Of a DNA stretch of 64,000 nt, positions 59,141-64,000 are shown piece after piece. Numbering within the stretch: position 1 is the stretch's first letter; every line of letters begins with the position of its first letter. The notes beneath the pieces were generated by a model that was given only the letters and a program-made list of their open reading frames with translations, made no database searches and was not told the DNA's origin. Source of the DNA: Aurelia coerulea. Lineage: Eukaryota > Cnidaria > Scyphozoa > Semaeostomeae > Ulmaridae. The translations under genes were made by a program, and so were the position numbers. The stretch is from contig CM076944.1 of NCBI GenBank assembly GCA_039566865.1, positions 6,966,501 to 7,030,500 of the forward strand, written 5' to 3'.

Positions 59141-59410
59141 ATTTGGAGTCAGCACCCTAAGCCCAGTTTGGATTCAAATCTTTGTATCCTGGTGTTGGAG
59201 ATTTCGATTCTATGACGAATAGGTTTGAAAATTTATGAGGGATTTGACCGTGAAAATCGTTCAGGGTAACTTTACATCCGCAGCTGCAGTCATTATTCAC
59301 GGTCAAATCCCTTAGAAACTTTCAAATTCACTATCGTCACAAACCAAATCTCGAACACTAGGATTATGGAAATTTGTAACCCGATTAAAATTTGGGTGCT
59401 GAATCTCAAT
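59141..59410. repeat. Inverted repeat with CAGCACCC ends
   Basis: The outer pair AGTCAGCACCC/GATTCAGCACCC and the inner pair GAGGGATTTGACCGTGAA/TTCACGGTCAAATCCCTT give a 270-bp fold-back. No clear duplication. Confidence 0.6.
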
Positions 59411-60802
59411 CCGAGGTCAGAAATTTCATATGAAGCAATTAGGAGCAATTTTGAAAAGTTTCAAAACGAGGCCGCTTAGTTGAAAAGGTGTATTGCTAAT
59501 GCTGGAATTAATGCTCCACTTTGAGGAATATTTATGGTGTCTTTGTTGATGATTTGAATATCACATTAATTTTATGGTTAAAAACAAGATTTCAAGAGCA
59601 CTGTAGTCATAAAAATAGTGATAATGATTGCAATAATTTGTTGTGCATCAAATGAAAGGCTAAAGCTTGCTTCGCTCTCACAACGAGGCCTGTCAGATAC
59701 AACAAATCAAAACTGCCGAAAAAGACCTTTACAATCAAAGCTACATCATTAGCGTACGTACAGCATAACCAAACCAACATCCACAAACCATGTCCTAAAT
59801 AATCCGCAAAATCATATACAGGTATTCTCCCACAACATCCAAAACTCTACGATTTTATTGGATTATTGCATGTCATAGTTTCGCTGCTTGCCTGAACTGA
59901 TATACCGCTACAACCTCACTGAAGCGACAACAGCAAGATCAACCCAATTCAACGAGCGAAGGTAGAGGGACTACTATTTTCCTAGGAGATTGTAAGCTGC
60001 TCGGTAAGCTGAAAGGATTTTGTGCATAAGAATTTTAAAATAAAATGAACATAGGCCACATGCGTATCGATGATGGTGGGCTGTGATAACCCCCTTCTTA
60101 TGCGAAAAAGAATTGGGCGGAATAAGCAATTACTATGACTAGAGCATTGAGGAGAATCAACGCGCAGGCAAGCTTAGTTGAAAGAACGTGGACATGACAG
60201 TCTATCGCTCTGCTCATGCCAATCGATCGCATTTTTTTCAAGCAATCAATATCCACCACCTGTTTGCAATAACACTGCAGGAAATTTTTAAACTAGAATA
60301 GACTATTCCAGGTCTGCGTTTGAACACTAAAACCCCGCTGACTATGACGTATTTACGAGGTGGTGCATTGCTTTCCTAATTAGCTCATTTTCCACACGAC
60401 AGTACAAGCAGAGCAACTTCTGCTGGAATCTGTAGCTCTGACCGACTTTTTTAAAGGCTAAAAGTAACACGGTGCATTAACCTGTTGCCAAAGACCGATT
60501 GTACCTACAAACACTTACTACTTTCGTATAGTTTTGCTCTCCGGAACTGGAATGTCGCTACAACTACGACTCATTTCTCTCTTCCCTCCGCCTCCAGAAA
60601 CGGATTAGCCTCGCTCTGATTCAACATGTAGAAATCTCACAAATGGTTTCAGAACTACAGGCTTTCAAACATCTGAGCATATTCGTGATTCGCCCGGTAT
60701 ATCAAAATTTCCGAGATTTTCTGATGAAATTCACTTTTCTGGGTCACCGATGTGGTTTTCAGTTCTAGCGATAGAGAACCAATATCCTAAAATCCAACAT
60801 AC
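59411..60802. other. Presumed intron or flank downstream of the HDAC-like exon
   Basis: It is searched by eye for class IIa HDAC continuation (MEF2-binding LQEF helix, PPGHHAE) on the minus strand without success. Confidence 0.4.
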
Positions 60803-61075
60803 CTTCTTGCAAATATCCCCTTCTGATTTTGAATCAAATGTATTGATTGGGTTTCCATGAATCGGTCGACGAGGCTTGCTCTCAAGATGCTTATGCAGTT
60901 CCCTTTGCTGCTGCTGCCGCAAGTATTCTTGCTGCTCTTGATATTGACGAAAGAGGTACTCTTGTTGCAGTTGTTGTTGCTGCTTTAGATGAAGTAATTG
61001 CTCAGTGAGCTGTTGCTGCTGTTGTGGTGTTAGCTGAACTGTGTGGGTTGTCGGGGTGACAGTAGTTGAGCTCAT
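60803..61075 (-). CDS. Class IIa histone deacetylase (HDAC4/5/7/9-like), N-terminal glutamine-rich coding exon
   Basis: The 91 codons read MSSTTVTPTTHTVQ, then a Gln-rich helix at residues 15-64 (QLTEQLLHLKQQQQ, EYLFRQYQEQQEYL, QQQQRELHKHLE), then a basic and polar tail. Residues 25-65 line up without gaps, as I recall them, with the LLALKQQQQ...FQ.QHEQL.RQHE.QL.EH segment of animal class IIa HDACs. In that family the N-terminal coiled coil mediates oligomerisation and lies before the MEF2-binding helix and the deacetylase domain of these nuclear corepressors. A strong donor (AAG|GTATGT) ends the exon in phase 0 at 60803. A pyrimidine-rich acceptor (TTTTTTCCATAG) ends at 61089, so the exon probably spans 60803-61088 with a short 5'UTR or upstream coding part. 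The frame is closed by TGA just upstream, inside the intron, and the ATG at 61075 is the first Met. No catalytic-domain exon (HH/DVHHGNG-type motif) was recognised, so most of the gene lies in unrecognised exons or outside the window. Another Gln-rich regulator is the main alternative. Confidence 0.62.
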
Positions 61076-61094
61076 ATTGCAGCTTGAACTATGG
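61076..61094 (-). other. Splice acceptor and short leader before the HDAC-like exon
   Basis: On the minus strand a run of Ts followed by CCATAG ends at 61089, and 13 bases of exon separate it from the ATG. Together with the donor at the other end this defines a complete 286-base exon and argues for a real spliced gene over a chance open frame. Confidence 0.5.
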
Positions 61095-61099
61095 AAAAA

Positions 61100-61124
61100 A
61101 TCAATAAATCAATAAATCAATAAC

Positions 61125-61157
<33 letters not shown>
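61100..61157. repeat. AATC/AATA tetranucleotide repeat in the HDAC-like intron
   Basis: TCAA-type tetramers run for about 58 bases immediately upstream of the predicted acceptor. Confidence 0.9.
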
Positions 61158-61259
61158 TATTCATAGAGTACCATGGGTAGCTGGAAACCGCAGTTATGCT
61201 TCAGCTGGCATGCTTCTGCGTAGGAAAATTTATATTGTTCTGAAGAGGAGGTTTCGAAA

Positions 61260-61460
61260 AATTATCCTTTAGCTACCTCCTCCGTAGAACTATGACAAAC
61301 TACAATCGAAAACTACAACCTATGGGACCAGTTTGTTGACCTTTACAGGTAGCATCCTCTGGAACAGCCTACCTGACACTATAAAAAGCTCACCATCTGT
61401 TGTATGTTTCAAAAAATCGATAAAAGAATGGAAGGGTGAAAATTGCACATGCAAAAATTG
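61260..61460 (+). mobile_element. Non-LTR retrotransposon C-terminal fragment
   Basis: The plus-strand frame reads SLVTFTGSILWNSLPDTIKS, then SPSVVCFKKSIKEWKGENC and TCKNCS before a stop. This is the LWNSLP..IK closing motif of CR1/Jockey-type polyproteins with a short Cys tail. Confidence 0.65.
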
Positions 61461-62877
61461 CTCGTAGAAACAATATTTTTGGAAATCTCTCCGGGAAAAG
61501 AATCATATAAATCGATGTAAATATACTTATTTTATTGATATCATTGTAAATTTGTCCTTCGTAGATAGTTGGTTTGAATTAGCTATTGTATATAAGCTAT
61601 TGTAAGTACCAACTGTAAAGAATTTAATAATGATAATGCAAATTTGTAAATTGTTCCTCCACAAAAGCATATAGCTTCGGCAACCAAGCAGACCAAGCAC
61701 AGCTCTAACCAACCATGACAATATCAATTGCCTCAAACACTGTCTGATGATTGTAAGTATGCATCAAAACCTACCCCAATAATGTACCAAAAACCCTGAC
61801 ACAAATCCTACCCCCACCCTAAAATAACTCTAACCTAGACTTTCCCAAGTCGTCCTGTAACAAAGAAAGAGGACTTGGACTTACTTGCTGACTTGGGCAA
61901 GTCCAACCCTGACCATTCCTGCAGCTTTCGCAGACTCTTTGACACTAACCCTAATATAACCCAATTCTACAAACCAACCCTAACGCTAAACATAAGTTTT
62001 GGAGCACACAGAAGATTATAGTTAAAAATCTGAAAATTACCAAAATCGAATTTTGCTACCAATATCTCAAATTCTCCCTTTCCGTATCTATTGCTACAAA
62101 CTCTTGTGCCGAAATAAAAAAAGAATTAACAAAAAACGATTTTACGAATTTGAGCTTTCAGTAAGATGTGCTACACCTCAAAGATGCTTTGAGTTTTCTT
62201 TAATGAACCAAATAAAAAGCTTCGAGGCATCTTTTCTTGTACTATTTCAGTCACATCGTTTTGACATGGTTTTGGGAAACCCATTCAACGCGAACAGAAG
62301 CTACAAATACGCAGATATAACCACTCGTTTAAAAAGCTGAGGAAGACAGGTTTACCGAGCTTCGATTATTAAACGTACCAGAACATTCTGGGCCGGATTA
62401 ACTACACACGAGACCCCATAGAGATGCGAGACCCACATCGTTGCCAGTTAGATGGAACCACCGCCAAACTTTTCTGAAATCCCGACAGTTCTTTTAGAGT
62501 CCCATACAAAACTTGGAAAACTTTAACTTTGCATGTTTTTTCTCAACATATCATAATCATAACGGACTTTCTTTCCCAGGATCAAGTGAATTGCTGTTGA
62601 TGTATGTGTTAGCTTTAGTAGTTCTCCTTGTTTAAAATTACGTGATGTCTGGAGGAAGCTTGCAACCAAATAATCGAATTTGCAAATTACCATGTTTGGT
62701 TCTAAACTTACAACCTACACATGCAATTAATGTATTTGGTTACAAGCTACCTTCGCATGTACCTTTGTTTTCTGCTTGTATTTGAAAATATAATTTTTGT
62801 AATAGTAGTTAGATGTACTATTATGTAGCTTTTACTTAATTCCCCATTGAATGGCCGTAGGGTAGATATGTATTTCC
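61461..62877. other. Presumed upstream intron or flank of the HDAC-like exon
   Basis: 61500-61740 looks like the A/T-rich 3' trailer of the LINE fragment. TAACCCTAA-like words at 61924-61990 are degenerate. No upstream coding exon recognised. Confidence 0.35.
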
Positions 62878-63000
62878 CTCCCTGTGGTATCGTAATTGTA
62901 GTATTGTAGCGTAGTTCGTAGGTATTATAATTAGGGACATATTTGTAAATTTCTAAAAGCTTAATAAAAATATAAAAAATAAAGGAATTCGAATGCACCG
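62878..63000 (+). mobile_element. LINE-like 3' tail fragment, copy 2
   Basis: CTGTGGTATCGT, TGTAGTATTGTA, GTAGTTCG, TTTGTAAATTT and AATAAA-type A-rich sequence occur in the same order as the reverse strand of 63075-63205. Confidence 0.5.
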
Positions 63001-63074
63001 TGTAACACGCATATTCCAAGTTATTTCAGTTTTTAGCGTTTCCCCACTAATTTGAGTTAATTTAGGTCGGGTAC

Positions 63075-63205
63075 ATTCGATGTTTTTTTTTCTATAAATT
63101 CAATGTTAAAAATTTACAATTTACGAATTACCTAAGAATACAAACGAGCTACCATACAATACTACAGAAACGATACCAAGGGGAGCAAAAGATCATGACT
63201 TCCCC
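63075..63205 (-). mobile_element. LINE-like 3' tail fragment, copy 3, facing copy 2
   Basis: The minus strand reads CCCCTTGGTATCGTTTCTGT, AGTATTGTATGGTAGCTCG and TTGTAAATTTT. The two tails point at each other across about 75 bp. Confidence 0.5.
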
Positions 63206-63482
63206 AGGGCCATCACATGAAGGAGATAAACTAAAATACAACTAAATATATAAGAGGCCCCCTAGCTATTCAGAAAAGAATTAGCATTGGACGATATTTT
63301 GCAAAATGGAATTTTCGAATGTACGCAATAGTCATAGAAGCTTTATCGCCACTCAATCGAAAGTCGCGTATGAAATGACATTTAATGTGCTTTAATTCCT
63401 ACCTATATGGTTTCCAATAATAAGCGTTATTATTTTTCTATTCTTCAGCCCTCAACATCCAATGTTTGAAACTAGTTTGAGG

Positions 63483-63776
63483 GGCGCCTACCTTGTCGGA
63501 AGTGTGTTTATTCCCAGTACTGTACCCGTGACCCAGAGTGACCCAGTACACAGAGTAATTGGTGTCGTGAGTTACAAGGATTTTCGAATTCTAACATCTG
63601 ATAAGTGTTGACCAATCAAAAATCACGCTGTTTGGTTCCCTGTGGCCAACTCGTACAAAAGTTGATCAACAGAGGAATTTGAAACCACAAAGTTATTCAT
63701 ACGTCATGTTGACCTTGACAGGACTGACTCTGTGTGCTACGTCACGGTACAGTGATGGGGATACAAAGTAGGCGCC
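63483..63776. mobile_element. Family I MITE, copy 2
   Basis: The ends GGCGCCTACCTTGT and GGCGCCTACTTTGT (right end reversed). The interior matches 28160-28456 (ACACAGAGTAATTG, GTGTTGACCAATCAAAAATC). Confidence 0.7.
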
Positions 63777-63839
63777 CTTGTTTCAAACGGTTGAAAATTC
63801 ACAAGCAAAAGCGCTTGGTATCATCATCATCATCATTAA

Positions 63840-63985
63840 AGGGGGCTTTGCAACCAGCAAGCCTTGCACGTGCAACTCTTTGCATCTCTTTGTTGTCAGC
63901 CATTTTAATGGTCCACTAAAATGGCCGACAACAAAGAGATGCAAAGAGATGCACGTGCAAGGTATGCTGGTTGTTAAGGCCCCAT
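63840..63985. mobile_element. TTAA-flanked near-perfect hairpin MITE
   Basis: The arms of about 66 bp (CTTGCACGTGCA, CTCTTTGCATCTCTTTGTTG, GCCATTTTA) are mirrored. TTAA at 63836 and 63986. The arms contain ATGGC and CACGTG words. Confidence 0.75.
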
Positions 63986-64000
63986 TAATTCATTTACAGT

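Noticed and set aside
61924..61990. Telomere-like TAACCCTAA words
   Set aside because: Only isolated degenerate words are present, with no array.

Overview
The window reads as intergenic or intronic DNA of an animal genome: AT-rich, no bacterial-style gene packing, stop codons everywhere in all frames, many simple repeats and a very dense load of short DNA transposons. The one piece of host gene I can support is a glutamine-rich coding exon at 60803-61088 on the minus strand. It has splice sites at both ends and matches the N-terminal coiled-coil region of class IIa histone deacetylases (HDAC4/5/7/9), a metazoan family. The transposon load would suit a marine invertebrate such as a cnidarian, but that is a guess.

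Almost everything else recognisable is a non-autonomous transposon or a relic. I delimited insertions by pairing terminal inverted repeats (TIRs) and reading target-site duplications (TSDs). (1) Thirteen insertions with perfect 8-bp TSDs, hAT-like: 1384, 6512, 7985, 11424, 14062, 15183, 22435, 26882, 28772, 38672, 40317, 41013, 45257. (2) TTAA-flanked elements, piggyBac- or Kolobok-like: 1088, 11991, 15854, 27529, 32041, 55944, 63840. (3) TA-flanked elements: the TAAGAAACT families (A, D, E), the CAGTAAAAACC family (G) with AGGTTCTTA motifs, and the CCGGGTGTCCC family. (4) Two copies with 9-bp TSDs, MULE-like: 17757 and about 58112. (5) A TTA-flanked fold-back at 32369. Four decayed non-LTR retrotransposon coding fragments lie at about 8700-9857, 14885-15115, 30230-30950 and 61260-61460, with orphan LINE-like 3' tails at 35 and 63 kb and one tRNA-derived SINE at 45.8 kb. 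No intact transposase or reverse transcriptase is visible, so all of this must have been moved by enzymes encoded elsewhere.

Layout. 0-13 kb holds scattered elements. 13.9-19.0 kb is one four-level nest (A contains B, which contains a second B, which contains a TTAA and a MULE-like element). 20-23 kb holds D and A copies, with D inside A. 24-39 kb is sparser, with hAT, TTAA and TTA elements and simple repeats. 39.9-41.8 kb is a three-level nest. 42.3-43.0 kb is a large palindrome. 45-49 kb holds a SINE and the G and CCGGGTG families. 50.1-52.1 kb is a nest of CCGGGTG-type elements, followed by a 103-bp tandem array made from the end of the same family. 54-58 kb holds a near-perfect hairpin, a TTAA element and a long inverted repeat that encloses another element. 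60.8-61.1 kb is the HDAC-like exon, and 61-64 kb holds LINE relics and fold-backs.

The most distinctive theme is architectural. Several otherwise unrelated short elements repeat a motif from, or next to, their own termini in both orientations through their interior. The window also preserves a clear record of insertion order through nested, intact TSDs.
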